64,000 nt of DNA from GWE2-42-39 sp942493345 (GTDB taxonomy: Bacteria; Bacteroidota; Bacteroidia; Bacteroidales; Prolixibacteraceae): positions 3,100,001 to 3,164,000 of the forward strand of contig OW818695.1 in assembly GCA_942493345.1 (NCBI GenBank), given 5' to 3'. The notes under the pieces were generated by a model. It did not search any database. It worked only from the letters and a program-made list of their open reading frames with translations, and was not told the DNA's origin. The position numbers were made by a program, and so were the translations under genes. Below are positions 33,688 to 43,215 of this stretch, in pieces (position 1 is the first letter of the stretch; the number at the start of each line of letters is the position of its first letter).

Positions 33688-34302
33688 ATGATTCAGGCTG
33701 AAAAAGAAGAAAACAAGGCGAACGATCTTTTCCGGAAAGTGAAATCCGGAGATGAGGGAGCGCTGCATTCTCTTTTCCTGATTTACTTTCCCCGTTTGAA
33801 CGATTTTGCTGCCCGCATCATTTCCGATCGGGAAACGTCGCAGGATATTACCCAGGAAGTTTTTGTTGCCCTTTGGGAGAAAAGAGATCGCATTCAGGTA
33901 CAAAATATTGAATCGCTCCTTTATAAAATGATCAGGAACAGGTGTGTCGACCATATCAAACAGTTGAAAGTGATCGATAATAAAAAGATGGAGTGGGGTG
34001 AGCAATCACGGTTTGAAGAGCTTTATCATGTCGATTTCATCAGGGACGAACCCTATATCTTGATCCAGGAAGAGTTAAAGATTGAAATTGAGAAAACCAT
34101 TAAAAGCCTGCCCGACCGTTGTCGTCAAGTTTTTATGCTCAGCCGGATCGATGGATTGAAAAACAGGGAAATAGCCGGGAAACTGAATATCAATATAAAA
34201 AATGTGGAGCGGCACTTAAGCCGCGCATTGCGTACTTTCCACGATAAATTTTCCGATGACCTTCCGCTTGCAATCATCATTCTGGTGTTAAAAAATTTGT
34301 GA
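33688..34302 (+). CDS. ECF RNA polymerase sigma factor of PUL 1
   Basis: A 204-residue sigma-70 family ECF factor of the FecI-like type used by Bacteroidota PULs. Region 2 (about 15-85) has SLFLIYFPRLNDFAARI and DITQEVFVALWEKRD; region 4 (about 130-190) has SLPDRCRQVFMLSRIDGLKNREIA and the helix-turn-helix around NIKNVERHLSRALRTF. It recruits RNA polymerase to the SusC/SusD promoter when released by the FecR anti-sigma factor encoded 170 bases downstream. The 34303-34472 spacer contains two hairpins. Confidence 0.94.
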   Translation: MIQAEKEENKANDLFRKVKSGDEGALHSLFLIYFPRLNDFAARIISDRETSQDITQEVFVALWEKRDRIQVQNIESLLYKMIRNRCVDHIKQLKVIDNKKMEWGEQSRFEELYHVDFIRDEPYILIQEELKIEIEKTIKSLPDRCRQVFMLSRIDGLKNREIAGKLNINIKNVERHLSRALRTFHDKFSDDLPLAIIILVLKNL

Positions 34303-34320
34303 CATCGGGTGTCGCAAGCT

Positions 34321-34363
34321 CTGAGTGCGAATATTTCCTAAGATTGAAAATATCCGCATTCAG
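34321..34363 (+). promoter_or_regulatory. Inverted repeat between sigma and anti-sigma genes (PUL 1)
   Basis: Sixteen-base arms (34321-34336 and 34348-34363) pair with two wobble positions and an 11-base loop; a smaller GACA/TGTC hairpin precedes it at 34303-34315. There is no clear T-tract, so it may be an attenuator or a processing site rather than a terminator. A smaller hairpin takes the same place in PUL 2. Confidence 0.5.
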
Positions 34364-34472
34364 TTGAATCGGAAAATTGAAAAAAATCATCTTTTTCAAA
34401 AAAAAGTTTCATTCCAATGATGGGTAAACCATGCCCTTTTCAGTTGTATTATCAAAAGCAGAATAAGCAGAC

Positions 34473-35453
34473 ATGGAAAACCAGAAATTTACAGAACTGA
34501 TTAACCGCTATTTTCGGGGACAACTGAACAGTGAAGAATATGGCCAGATGACAGAATATTTGCGAGATAAAGAGAACTGTGATCATTTTGACCTGATAAA
34601 AGAACAATGGGCCATGAATCCTGATGAAACGGAAATGAGTCGGAAGAATTGGTTTCATCTTCAATATAAACTACACAAAAAACAAGCTGAAAAGATACTG
34701 TTGCCTGTGTCGCGACGACTGTGGTTTCAGGTTGCTTCGGTTGCTGCAATATTGTTGATTGGTTTATTGGTCGGCAGTATTTTTACCCGCTATTTTTCAG
34801 GCAGCAACCCATTCTCTGAGCCACTGGTTTTTGAAACTCCGCGCGGCGAAAAATCGATGGTGAAACTGCCCGACGGTTCACAGGTTTGGCTGAATGCCAA
34901 TTCGAAATTGATTTGTCAATCATTTACATCAGAATCGAGAAAAGTAGAGCTTATTGGCGAGGCCTTTTTTAAAGTGGCACGAAACGAAAAATCTCCTTTT
35001 CGGGTGAAAACCAACGAATGCGAAGTGGAAGTGTTGGGGACCGAGTTTAATGTGATGGCGTACGATGATTTTGGGCGGAAGGAAATTACACTGTTTTCAG
35101 GAAAAGTCGATGTGCACCTGAAAAATTCACGACAGGTTTTATCTCCCGGCGAGGCTTTAATAATTAAAGGCGAAAACACGTGGATTACCAATTCGAATGT
35201 TTCACAAGCATCAGCTTGGGTCGATAATAAATTCGACTTTCAAAACATTCCATTGTCAGAGCTGATGAAACGATTGGAGAATTGGTACGACGTTGATATT
35301 GAGCTTTCTAATCCGGGAAATAAAGAAGTCAACTTTACCGGAACTTTTAAAAACGAAGAAACTGTTTGGCAGGTACTGGATGCCATTCAGGTTTATATGC
35401 CAATCAGGTATGAAAAAACAGATTTACGAAAAATTAAAATTTCAGTAGAATGA
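34473..35453 (+). CDS. FecR-family anti-sigma factor of PUL 1
   Basis: A 326-residue inner membrane regulator. The cytoplasmic N-terminus (about 1-84) binds the sigma factor; one membrane helix spans about 88-110; the periplasmic part has the FecR domain (about 120-215, TPRGEKSMVKLPDGSQVWLN and VELIGEAFFKVARNEKSPF) and a C-terminal DUF4974-like domain (about 250-326, FQNIPLSELMKRLENWYDVDI). Contact with the STN domain of the SusC receptor relays glycan binding to sigma release. The next gene is that receptor, 85 bases downstream. Confidence 0.94.
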   Translation: MENQKFTELINRYFRGQLNSEEYGQMTEYLRDKENCDHFDLIKEQWAMNPDETEMSRKNWFHLQYKLHKKQAEKILLPVSRRLWFQVASVAAILLIGLLVGSIFTRYFSGSNPFSEPLVFETPRGEKSMVKLPDGSQVWLNANSKLICQSFTSESRKVELIGEAFFKVARNEKSPFRVKTNECEVEVLGTEFNVMAYDDFGRKEITLFSGKVDVHLKNSRQVLSPGEALIIKGENTWITNSNVSQASAWVDNKFDFQNIPLSELMKRLENWYDVDIELSNPGNKEVNFTGTFKNEETVWQVLDAIQVYMPIRYEKTDLRKIKISVE

Positions 35454-35465
35454 TACAATAAAAAG

Positions 35466-35495
35466 ACGCTGGTTGAGCGGTCACTCAGCCAACGC
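35466..35495 (+). promoter_or_regulatory. Hairpin upstream of susC (PUL 1)
   Basis: GCTGGTTGAG pairs with CTCAGCCAAC (with wobble pairs) around a short loop, 45-75 bases before the SusC start. A hairpin lies at a comparable place in PUL 2 (49547-49577). It may be an attenuator or the 5' end structure of the SusC mRNA; the exact ECF promoter could not be identified. Confidence 0.45.
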
Positions 35496-35538
35496 CTGTG
35501 ATTTGAAATAAATACGTAATTTAAATCGAAGTAAAACT

Positions 35539-38500
35539 ATGAAAAAAAACGATCCGAAGCAAAGGCATCGGCGATGCTTTATGCTTAGAAAAATTCTGAA
35601 CATCATGAAACTAACTACATTGTTGTTTTTTTTGGCGCTATTGCAGGTTACCGCAACCTCTACGTACTCACAGACGCAGAAAATGAACCTGAGTTTTCAA
35701 AACAAAACACTTTCTGAAGTTTTTGCTGTAATTGAGCAAAATTCCGATTGTTCGTTCTTTTATAAAAATGAACTGCTGAAAGACACAAAACTAAAAAGCG
35801 GACATTATGAAAATGCAATGGTATCGGAAATACTGGATGATGTATTAAAAGATGAAAATTTGACCTATACATCGAAAGGCAAACTGGTAATGATTGTGTC
35901 GAGAGAAGAGGTTGCAACCGAAATAAGTGTGCAGCAACAAAAAACCGTTTCCGGCAAGGTTGCCGACTCTTCGGGTCAGCCGCTTCCGGGAGTTACGGTT
36001 GTTGTAAAAGGAACGACAAATGGTACGATTACCGATGCCAACGGAAATTATTCATTGTCCAATATTCCGGAAAATGCGTTACTGCAATTTTCTTTTGTGG
36101 GGATGAAGGGACAGGAAATTGTTGTGAATAACCAGGGGCAGATCAACGTACAGCTCCTCGCCGACATGAAAGACCTGGATGAAGTGGTGGTCGTGGGATA
36201 CGGCAGTCAGAAGAGGTCTGATGTGATTGGGTCTGTTTCACAGGTAAGTGCCGAAAAAATCAATCACCGGACCACGCCCCAGTTGAGCCAGGCTTTAACC
36301 GGACAATTTGCCGGCGTTACCGTGGTCCAGCGTTCCGGCTTGCCTGGAGCTCCTGGTGGAAGTATCCAAATACGCGGGGTGGGCTCTTTTGGCGCCGGGA
36401 CTGCGCCGCTGATACTGGTCGATGGAATCCCGGCAGGGTCGATGAACGACATTGATCCCAACGATGTGGAAAATATTTCGATTTTAAAAGACGCCTCTTC
36501 TGCAGCAATTTACGGATCGCGGGCAGCCAACGGGGTCATTCTGATCACTACGAAATCAGGGGAAAGCGAAGATGTGAATATCTCGTACAATGCTCATTTT
36601 GGAGTTCAAAGACCTACTAAATTTCCCAAATTTGTAAATTCATGGGAATATGCTGAACTATTAAATGAAGCAACCGGTGGGGGGGCTGGTAGCTACACTT
36701 CCGAAGAAATCCAGAAATTTAAAGATGGATCTGATCCTGATAATTATCCGAATGTGGATTATATTGATGAGGTATTTAAAGATAATTCTATTCAAACGGC
36801 TCATAATATAACAGTATCGCAGAATAAAGGTAATATACAATATTTGGTGTCAGTGGGAAGCATGTATCAAAATGGTATTATTGACGAGAATAGCTATAAC
36901 CGGAATAATTTACGTGTTAATCTGACAACCAAGTTAGCCTCAAATATTACATTAGCAACCAAATTTTCAGCAATTCAGGTAATAGATCATCAACCTCATA
37001 CTCCCGGATCTGTGCCAGGCAATGCTTCAGGAACTTTAGGTATTATAGGTTGGACACTCAGGTATCCGGGAATTTATCCTACTGTTCTAAGTAACGGAGA
37101 CTTTGGACTAGGATTAGCCGGGGTTGGAACGCCAATTTCACTATTGGCCAGCGATGGATTTTATAAAAACAGATCAACGGATTTAAACGGAAATATTCGG
37201 TTGGATTGGAATATTGTTGAAAATTTAAAATTTTCATTGATTGGAGGGTATACGCAGTTAAATGGGCGAGATGATACATTTCAATCAACCCAACGATTGA
37301 ATGCCAATGTTTTTATCGGTCCATCAAGTTTATCGGTATCCACCAGGTACAATACTTACAAAACGTTACAGCAACTGCTTGAATACGGTAAAACCATTGG
37401 AGAACATCATTTTGATGTGTTAACTGCCCATTCATTTGAGGCCTTTTATAATGAAAATTTAGGAGCTTCCCGACTGGATTTTCCAAGCAATGATATCACT
37501 GTTATCAATGCCGGTTCAGCCGATGGGCAGACAAACAGTGGAAATGCCAGTGAATATGCTCTGGATTCGTATTTTGGCCGCGTGAAATACAATTATGCTA
37601 ATCGATATTTACTGGAAGGCGTATTACGCTACGATGGCTCTTCCCGGTTTCCCACAGACAACAAATATGCTTTTTTCCCTTCAGTTGCAGTTGGATGGAG
37701 AATATCGGAAGAAAAATTTCTGAAAGACCGCTTCCTTTTTCTGGATGACCTGAAACTAAAGGCTTCGTATGGAGTATTAGGAAATCAGGACATTGGCAAT
37801 TATCCATACCAGGAAGTTTTAAACTCTGGTTATAATTACGGATTTGGAAATTCGGTTAATACCGGGGTAGCCAATACCACCCTGGTGGATCCAAGTATTC
37901 ATTGGGAATCGACCCGGATTTATGATGTGGGCTTTGACGCCCGTTTATTCGGAGGTAAAATGAACCTGGGAATGACCTATTATGACCGGTATACTTATGA
38001 CATCTTAGTGTCTCCGAATGCCAGTGTGTCAAACGTGCTGGGATTTGGTATTGGAGAAATGAATTCCGGATCAATGGAAAATAAGGGGTGGGAATTCACC
38101 CTGGATCACCGGAATAAAATTGGAGATTTTGAATATTTCCTTGCTGCCAACTTTGCTATTGTTAACAATAAAGTACTTGATCTGGGGATCGCTAATGTAA
38201 CACAACCAAATGGAATGATCGGAAACGGATCCAGCTTGTTTATTGGATATCCCTTGCAAAATTACTATGGCTATGTTTCAGATGGTCTATACATTGATGT
38301 ACCGGATGTGGAAAATTATAATACAATTAGCAACCAGTCTGCCGTTAATCCGAATCCACAACCAGGAGATATAAAATACAAAGACATCAGCGGTCCTGAT
38401 GGAGTACCCGATGGAAAAGTAGATGCCGCCTACGACCGAAAAATTCTAGGTAGTACGATTCCCAAGTATTCGTATGGATTAAACCTTGGGACAAATTATA

Positions 38501-38952
38501 AAGGATTTAGTCTGAATGCATTAATTCAGGCTGTTTCGGGTGCTCAAGGACGACTTAATAATAATGCAGGATATGCTTTCTTTTTTGATGATGGAAATGT
38601 TCAACGCTGGCAAATGAATGAACGCTGGACTGAAGAGAATCCCAACCCAAATGCGAAATACCCAAGATTGGAATTAATACCTAATACAGGAACACCTAAT
38701 ACCGTTTTATCGAATTACTGGGTGTTGGATGCCTCGTACATCAAATTACGTTATGTCGAGTTGGGATATGAGCTTCCAGGTAGTATTACAAAAAAACTGA
38801 GGATGAAAAATCTACGGTTTAATATCAGAGCTGAAAATCTATTGACGATCAGCGGTTACAGAGAAGGATGGGATCCGGAGGTTAATGCAGGATTAAAAGA
38901 TTATTATCCCATTTTAAAGAATTTTACTTTTGGTATTGTTGCTAATTTCTAA
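35539..38952 (+). CDS. SusC/RagA-family TonB-linked outer membrane receptor with STN domain (PUL 1)
   Basis: An 1137-residue SusC-like importer. The signal peptide lies after a charged leader (about 15-45). An STN (secretin/TonB short N-terminal) domain follows at about 53-115, then CarboxypepD_reg-like (about 134-210, VSGKVADSSGQPLPG), the TonB box region (DEVVVVGYGSQKRSD), plug (about 228-335, with IQIRGVGSFG and ILVDGIP) and a barrel ending in FGIVANF. It imports oligosaccharides across the outer membrane with the SusD lid protein encoded 11 bases downstream. The STN domain marks it as a signalling receptor for the adjacent FecR/ECF pair. An earlier start at the ATG of 35539 is used; ATG at codon 15 is a sensible alternative. 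Confidence 0.95.
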   Translation: MKKNDPKQRHRRCFMLRKILNIMKLTTLLFFLALLQVTATSTYSQTQKMNLSFQNKTLSEVFAVIEQNSDCSFFYKNELLKDTKLKSGHYENAMVSEILDDVLKDENLTYTSKGKLVMIVSREEVATEISVQQQKTVSGKVADSSGQPLPGVTVVVKGTTNGTITDANGNYSLSNIPENALLQFSFVGMKGQEIVVNNQGQINVQLLADMKDLDEVVVVGYGSQKRSDVIGSVSQVSAEKINHRTTPQLSQALTGQFAGVTVVQRSGLPGAPGGSIQIRGVGSFGAGTAPLILVDGIPAGSMNDIDPNDVENISILKDASSAAIYGSRAANGVILITTKSGESEDVNISYNAHFGVQRPTKFPKFVNSWEYAELLNEATGGGAGSYTSEEIQKFKDGSDPDNYPNVDYIDEVFKDNSIQTAHNITVSQNKGNIQYLVSVGSMYQNGIIDENSYNRNNLRVNLTTKLASNITLATKFSAIQVIDHQPHTPGSVPGNASGTLGIIGWTLRYPGIYPTVLSNGDFGLGLAGVGTPISLLASDGFYKNRSTDLNGNIRLDWNIVENLKFSLIGGYTQLNGRDDTFQSTQRLNANVFIGPSSLSVSTRYNTYKTLQQLLEYGKTIGEHHFDVLTAHSFEAFYNENLGASRLDFPSNDITVINAGSADGQTNSGNASEYALDSYFGRVKYNYANRYLLEGVLRYDGSSRFPTDNKYAFFPSVAVGWRISEEKFLKDRFLFLDDLKLKASYGVLGNQDIGNYPYQEVLNSGYNYGFGNSVNTGVANTTLVDPSIHWESTRIYDVGFDARLFGGKMNLGMTYYDRYTYDILVSPNASVSNVLGFGIGEMNSGSMENKGWEFTLDHRNKIGDFEYFLAANFAIVNNKVLDLGIANVTQPNGMIGNGSSLFIGYPLQNYYGYVSDGLYIDVPDVENYNTISNQSAVNPNPQPGDIKYKDISGPDGVPDGKVDAAYDRKILGSTIPKYSYGLNLGTNYKGFSLNALIQAVSGAQGRLNNNAGYAFFFDDGNVQRWQMNERWTEENPNPNAKYPRLELIPNTGTPNTVLSNYWVLDASYIKLRYVELGYELPGSITKKLRMKNLRFNIRAENLLTISGYREGWDPEVNAGLKDYYPILKNFTFGIVANF

Positions 38953-38963
38953 AATAGGATGTC

Positions 38964-40613
38964 ATGAAGAACATATTACAATACAATAATAAGTTAGGTA
39001 TATTTTTACTATCAATAATGCTTCTGTCTGTCTCATGTTCGGAAGAATTGGATAAAATTCCCCTCTCCAACTTCTCTAATGTTGGCTTTTGGGATTCAGA
39101 ACAAAATGTGTTATTGGCATTGACGGGAATGTATAGAGGAAATCATAGTTATAATGGAGGAACTGCGAATCCTTCAGGTTGGTGGTCATATCCAGGACTG
39201 TTGTTTACAGAAATGGCAACCGATAATGCATACGACAGAAGAGGGAATAGTTCCCCGGTAGACCAATTAACCAACGGTTCACTCGTAAATAATAATGTGT
39301 TTCTGAAGGAATACTGGAATCATAGTTATTTAAGAATTGCCCGTTGCAATTATTTTATGGAAAATGTACTGAAAAGTTCTGTTACAGAAGAAAAAATCAA
39401 ACGAATGATGGCTGAAGGTCGCTTTTTGCGGGCTGCTGAATACTTTTACCTTTCGCAACATTTCGGTTCCGTTCCTCTTGTTACAAAAGTATTGACAGCC
39501 GAAGAAGCCAATACGGTAACCAAAGCAAGCAAACAGGAAATTGTTGATTTTGTTATCACGGAATTGACCGATGCAGCTGCTGATTTACCACGTCATAAAG
39601 ACATCCCTGCTTCCGAATTCGGACGGGCTTCCAAACAGACTGCCCTTGCCTTCTTAGGACGAATACAACTAGCATCAGGCAAATTTGCCGATGCGGCAGC
39701 TAGTTACAAAACCATTATAGATTTTGGCGATAACATCATTGATCCCAATTACGAGAGCCTGTTTAACGGAACCAATGAAACCAGTAATGAACTCATTTTT
39801 AGTAGCATTTTTATCCAGGATATGTTGGGCAATGCCTTTTATCAGAAAGCCTATATTGCTACGAAAGGAGGCTTTGCATTCTATAATCCTCTGGCAAATT
39901 TAGTGGAATCATATGAATTTAATGATGGAACTCCTTTTTCCTCTGCTGATCCACGCTTTGATCCCTTAGATGTGCGAAAAAATAGGGATCCGAGACTAGG
40001 TTACACAATCTTGGTAAATGGAGCAACTTTTGATGGAATTAGATATGTCAGTCATCCTGATTCGACTAATTCACCAGATCGGTTGACAACAACCAAAGCA
40101 GCTACACGTACTGGTTATTCGTTGAGAAAATACATGGTTGAAGGCTACTCAGGTGATCCTGCAAGTGTAGGTAATGATCTTCCTATAATACGGTATGCTG
40201 AAGTACTATTAAGTTATTTGGAAGCCAAACTGGAAGCCGGACAGCCAATTGATCAGGCATTGCTGGATGCAACGATCAATAAAGTCCGGGGCAGGGCTTC
40301 AGTCAATATGCCGCCTGTAACCGAAACCAGTCCCGATGCCCTTCGGACTCTTCTCCGGAACGAACGACGGGTTGAACTGGCCTGTGAAGGATTGCGTTTA
40401 TGGGATTTATTTCGCTGGAACATAGCTGGTACTGTATTGCAGGGACGATTTTATGGCGCAGCCTTTCCGACCGCTAAAACCCTCCGGAAAGACGGAAGTT
40501 ATAACGATCCTTATAAACGTTGGTTTGTCACGAAGAAAGCATTTAGGGTTGGTCAGGATGAAACATGGCCTGTCCCTTTGGCTGAAGTAAACATTAATCC
40601 TGCATTGCAATAA
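38964..40613 (+). CDS. RagB/SusD-family glycan-binding lipoprotein (PUL 1)
   Basis: A 549-residue surface lipoprotein with Cys25 in LLSVSCSEE. It has the N-terminal SusD-like region with TPR helices (for example EGRFLRAAEYFYLSQHFGSVPL near 150-170 and SKQTALAFLGRIQLASG), and the C-terminal SusD/RagB domain (PIIRYAEVLLSYLEAKLEAG; LLRNERRVELACEGLRLWDLFRW). It caps the SusC barrel and binds the incoming glycan. It ends the intact core of PUL 1; a long non-coding and decayed stretch follows. Confidence 0.95.
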   Translation: MKNILQYNNKLGIFLLSIMLLSVSCSEELDKIPLSNFSNVGFWDSEQNVLLALTGMYRGNHSYNGGTANPSGWWSYPGLLFTEMATDNAYDRRGNSSPVDQLTNGSLVNNNVFLKEYWNHSYLRIARCNYFMENVLKSSVTEEKIKRMMAEGRFLRAAEYFYLSQHFGSVPLVTKVLTAEEANTVTKASKQEIVDFVITELTDAAADLPRHKDIPASEFGRASKQTALAFLGRIQLASGKFADAAASYKTIIDFGDNIIDPNYESLFNGTNETSNELIFSSIFIQDMLGNAFYQKAYIATKGGFAFYNPLANLVESYEFNDGTPFSSADPRFDPLDVRKNRDPRLGYTILVNGATFDGIRYVSHPDSTNSPDRLTTTKAATRTGYSLRKYMVEGYSGDPASVGNDLPIIRYAEVLLSYLEAKLEAGQPIDQALLDATINKVRGRASVNMPPVTETSPDALRTLLRNERRVELACEGLRLWDLFRWNIAGTVLQGRFYGAAFPTAKTLRKDGSYNDPYKRWFVTKKAFRVGQDETWPVPLAEVNINPALQ

Positions 40614-40746
40614 TTCGAATGATTAAAGATAATATTTTCGTTCAATGATCTTCTTATGGATAAATAAAGATTGATATCATCCAGAGTTTTTTAAAGAAAC
40701 TTTCAGGAATATTAATTATAACAAAACCATAGTTTCCGGATAAAAT

Positions 40747-40813
40747 TTACCTCAGTCAGTTAATTGTCTTTAACTTGAAATCTTCAGGTTCGATAGTTGC
40801 CTGATTGAGGTAA
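40747..40813. repeat. Nested inverted repeat after SusD (PUL 1)
   Basis: Thirteen-base arms (40747-40759 and 40801-40813), differing at one wobble position, enclose an imperfect inner stem formed by AACTTGAA and TTCAGGTT. This is the only structure in the 40614-40872 gap, which has no gene. It may be a weak terminator, an mRNA-stabilising element or a small structured RNA. Confidence 0.5.
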
Positions 40814-40872
40814 TCCCAAAAGGCTATCTATGATGATAAGAATAGTTTTTAGGATAATTTAAAATAAATAAA

Positions 40873-41365
40873 ATGATTAAATCTATTTTTTTCTGTTCTT
40901 CCTGGAATAGCATCTATTTTAAATGGTTACCATCAAACAGAAAGTCCACCTAATATTTTATGGATTGTGTGTGAAGATACCAGTAGTTCATTATTCGGTT
41001 GTTACGGAAATAAATTTGCTACAACTCCAAATATTGATAAATTCGCACTGCAGGGTGTATTGTTTGAAAATGTATTTTCTGCCCCGGCATGCTCTCCTTC
41101 CCGATCTACATTGATTACCGGAATGTTAGCCAGCACCTTGGGAACCGAAAATCTGAGAAGTAAGTACCCTATTCCTGATTTCATAAACTTTTTTCCTGAA
41201 TATTTATGACAGGCGGGATATTACACCTCAAACAATGCAAAAGAAGACTACAATACCATTGGGCAACCTGATGCCTGGGACGAATCTAGTCAAAAAGCAA
41301 CATATATGAAGTTACATCAAGAATTAACCGGACTAAAAGAACAATTTGAAACCAGTATGAAATGA
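40873..41365 (+). pseudogene. Broken sulfatase (frameshift, stop, internal deletion)
   Basis: The reading resembles the N-terminal part of the intact sulfatase at 43199: PPNILWIVCEDTSS, FATTPNIDKFALQG, and an intact modification motif SAPACSPSRSTLITGM, then YPIPDFINFFPEYL. The damage is clear. The ATG at 40873 is out of frame with the body, with the shift mapping to a seven-T run at 40886-40892; an in-frame TGA at 41207-41209 stands where the homologue has Arg (a CGA to TGA change); and after about 35 more codons that still match (QAGYYTSNNAKEDYN) the reading jumps to a short C-terminal-looking tail, so most of the catalytic domain is missing. The tail ends at 41365 in an ATGA overlap with the next remnant. 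Confidence 0.85.
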
Positions 41366-41502
41366 AAACCAACAGGATACACAATCGGTTCATCCATTTT
41401 TTAATGGTGGCAATCCTTGGTTCCTCAGCTTATGGCCAGACCGAAAAATTAATTATAGATTTTGAAAACGGCAAACCCGTGTCGCCGATCGTGTACGGAT
41501 GA
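41362..41502 (+). pseudogene. N-terminal remnant of an exported enzyme
   Basis: An ATG at 41362 opens a 46-codon frame that reads as a signal peptide (FIHFLMVAILGSSAYGQ) plus a short mature start (LIIDFENGKPVSPIVYG) and then stops. The VSPIVYG-like ending resembles the beginning of some secreted glycoside hydrolases, but the family cannot be named. A second fragment in another frame (DDPNNQDWKFIKNETNRIK, about 41499-41560) follows directly, suggesting an internal deletion or frameshift. From 41591 another tiny signal-peptide-like start (MIRIHFSLTIAIT) ends at a stop before the intact sulfatase. Confidence 0.6.
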
Positions 41503-41643
41503 CCCAAATAACCAAGATTGGAAATTTATCAAAAATGAAACCAATAGAATCAAAGTAAAATTGAGAATAAGGCAAATAAAATTTATAAATATGATTAGAA
41601 TTCATTTTTCGTTGACCATTGCCATCACTTAAAAATAAAAAAT

Positions 41644-43215
41644 ATGAATAATCTTCATTTCATTGGGAAAATGCATGGGAAAGTAGCTGCCAGTATACTG
41701 CTGGCTTTGGCATCTGGTTCATGTATCGGAGGAAATACGAAAGGAACAAAAAATCAGGATCGCCCTAATATTATTTTTATCATGTCCGACGATCATGCTT
41801 ATCAGGCGATTAGCGCCTATAACCCGGACTTGATTAAAACGCCCAGCATTGATCGGATTGCCAATGAAGGTGCTATAATGAACAGTGCTTTTGTCAGCAA
41901 TTCACTCTGTGGTCCCAGCCGGGCGGCCATTTTAACCGGAAAGTATTCGCATATAAATGGGTTCAAAGATAATCGTGATCGTTTTGATGGAGATCAACAA
42001 ACCTTGCCTAAAATATTAAAGTCCAATGGTTATCATACAGCAATCGTTGGAAAATGGCATTTAGTAAGCATGCCTCAAGGTTTTGATTACTGGAATATTC
42101 TTCCCGGGCAGGGGGAATATTATAATCCTCGTTTTATTAAAATGGGAAAAGATACCGTATACAAAGGTTATGTGACGGATATCACTACTGATTTAGCACT
42201 AAACTGGTTAGATTCCAACAAGAATAAGTCCTTCTTCTTAATGATACATCAGAAAGCTCCGCACCGAAACCAAATGCCCCCCCTTAAATATCTTGATCTT
42301 TTTAATGACAGGAAGTTCAATTATCCTCCTACTTTTTTTGACGACTATAAAGATAAATATGCTCTGCAGCGTAACGGAATCAGGATGGCCGATAATTTAG
42401 ACATCGACCATGACAGCAAAATCTATTGTGATACATGTAAAGTATCAAAAACAGATAAATGGAACCCTAATGCGTATCAACGAGAACTAGGTAGGCTCAC
42501 CACAGCTCAAAGAAAAGTCTGGAATGTAGCATACCAAAAAGAAGATAACGAATATGAATCGATAAAAACAAAAGAAGAACTGAAGCAATGGCAATTCCAG
42601 CGGTACATGGAAGATTACCTGCGGTGTATCAAATCGGTGGATGACAATGTAGGTCGCGTATTGCAATATCTTAAAGATAACGGCTTGGATAAAAACACAA
42701 TTGTGGTTTATACTTCTGACCAAGGAGTTTTCTTAGGCGAGCATGGGTTGTACGATAAACGATTTATGTATAACGAGTCTTTCCGTACGCCAATGATGAT
42801 CCGATATCCAAAGGAAATCAAAGCTGGGCAACAGTTAAATGATTTTGTGATGAATTTGGACATTGCCCCCACGTTTCTTGATTATGCGGGTATTTCAATC
42901 CCGACAGATATACAAGGGGTATCGATGAAAAGTATATTGGCAGATAAAAAAGTACCCGATTGGAGAGATAAGGTTTATTATCATTATTATGAGAAATCTT
43001 ATGGATTAACGGCTCATTATGGAATACTTACAAAGCGTTATAAACTAATACATTTTTACGATCCCATCGATACGTGGGAACTCTACGACTTGAAAAATGA
43101 TCCGAATGAAATGCATAATATTTATAAGAACCCGGAAAACTCAAGTTTAATAGGCTCGCTCAAAATTCAACTCAAAGATTTGCAAATAAAATATAAGGAT
43201 GAACAGAAATTTTAA
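41644..43215 (+). CDS. S1-family sulfatase lipoprotein (PUL 1)
   Basis: A 523-residue type I sulfatase with a lipoprotein signal (Cys27 in ASGSCIGG). Metal-binding DD appears in IIFIMSDDHAY (49-50), and the formylglycine motif is C89-G-P-S-R with the following AILTGK, so it needs maturation by an anSME-type enzyme. Other active-site segments are GKWHL, HQKAPHRNQ (with the conserved HxxPH-like position) and YTSDQGVFLGEHGLYDKRFMY. It removes sulfate esters from an imported or surface-bound glycan. Its last codons overlap the next sulfatase gene by 17 bases. Confidence 0.94.
   Translation: MNNLHFIGKMHGKVAASILLALASGSCIGGNTKGTKNQDRPNIIFIMSDDHAYQAISAYNPDLIKTPSIDRIANEGAIMNSAFVSNSLCGPSRAAILTGKYSHINGFKDNRDRFDGDQQTLPKILKSNGYHTAIVGKWHLVSMPQGFDYWNILPGQGEYYNPRFIKMGKDTVYKGYVTDITTDLALNWLDSNKNKSFFLMIHQKAPHRNQMPPLKYLDLFNDRKFNYPPTFFDDYKDKYALQRNGIRMADNLDIDHDSKIYCDTCKVSKTDKWNPNAYQRELGRLTTAQRKVWNVAYQKEDNEYESIKTKEELKQWQFQRYMEDYLRCIKSVDDNVGRVLQYLKDNGLDKNTIVVYTSDQGVFLGEHGLYDKRFMYNESFRTPMMIRYPKEIKAGQQLNDFVMNLDIAPTFLDYAGISIPTDIQGVSMKSILADKKVPDWRDKVYYHYYEKSYGLTAHYGILTKRYKLIHFYDPIDTWELYDLKNDPNEMHNIYKNPENSSLIGSLKIQLKDLQIKYKDEQKF

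Noticed and set aside
41207..41209. In-frame TGA in the sulfatase remnant as possible selenocysteine
   Set aside because: The homologous position is Arg, a single C-to-T change explains it, no SECIS-like hairpin stands out, and the gene is also frameshifted and deleted.
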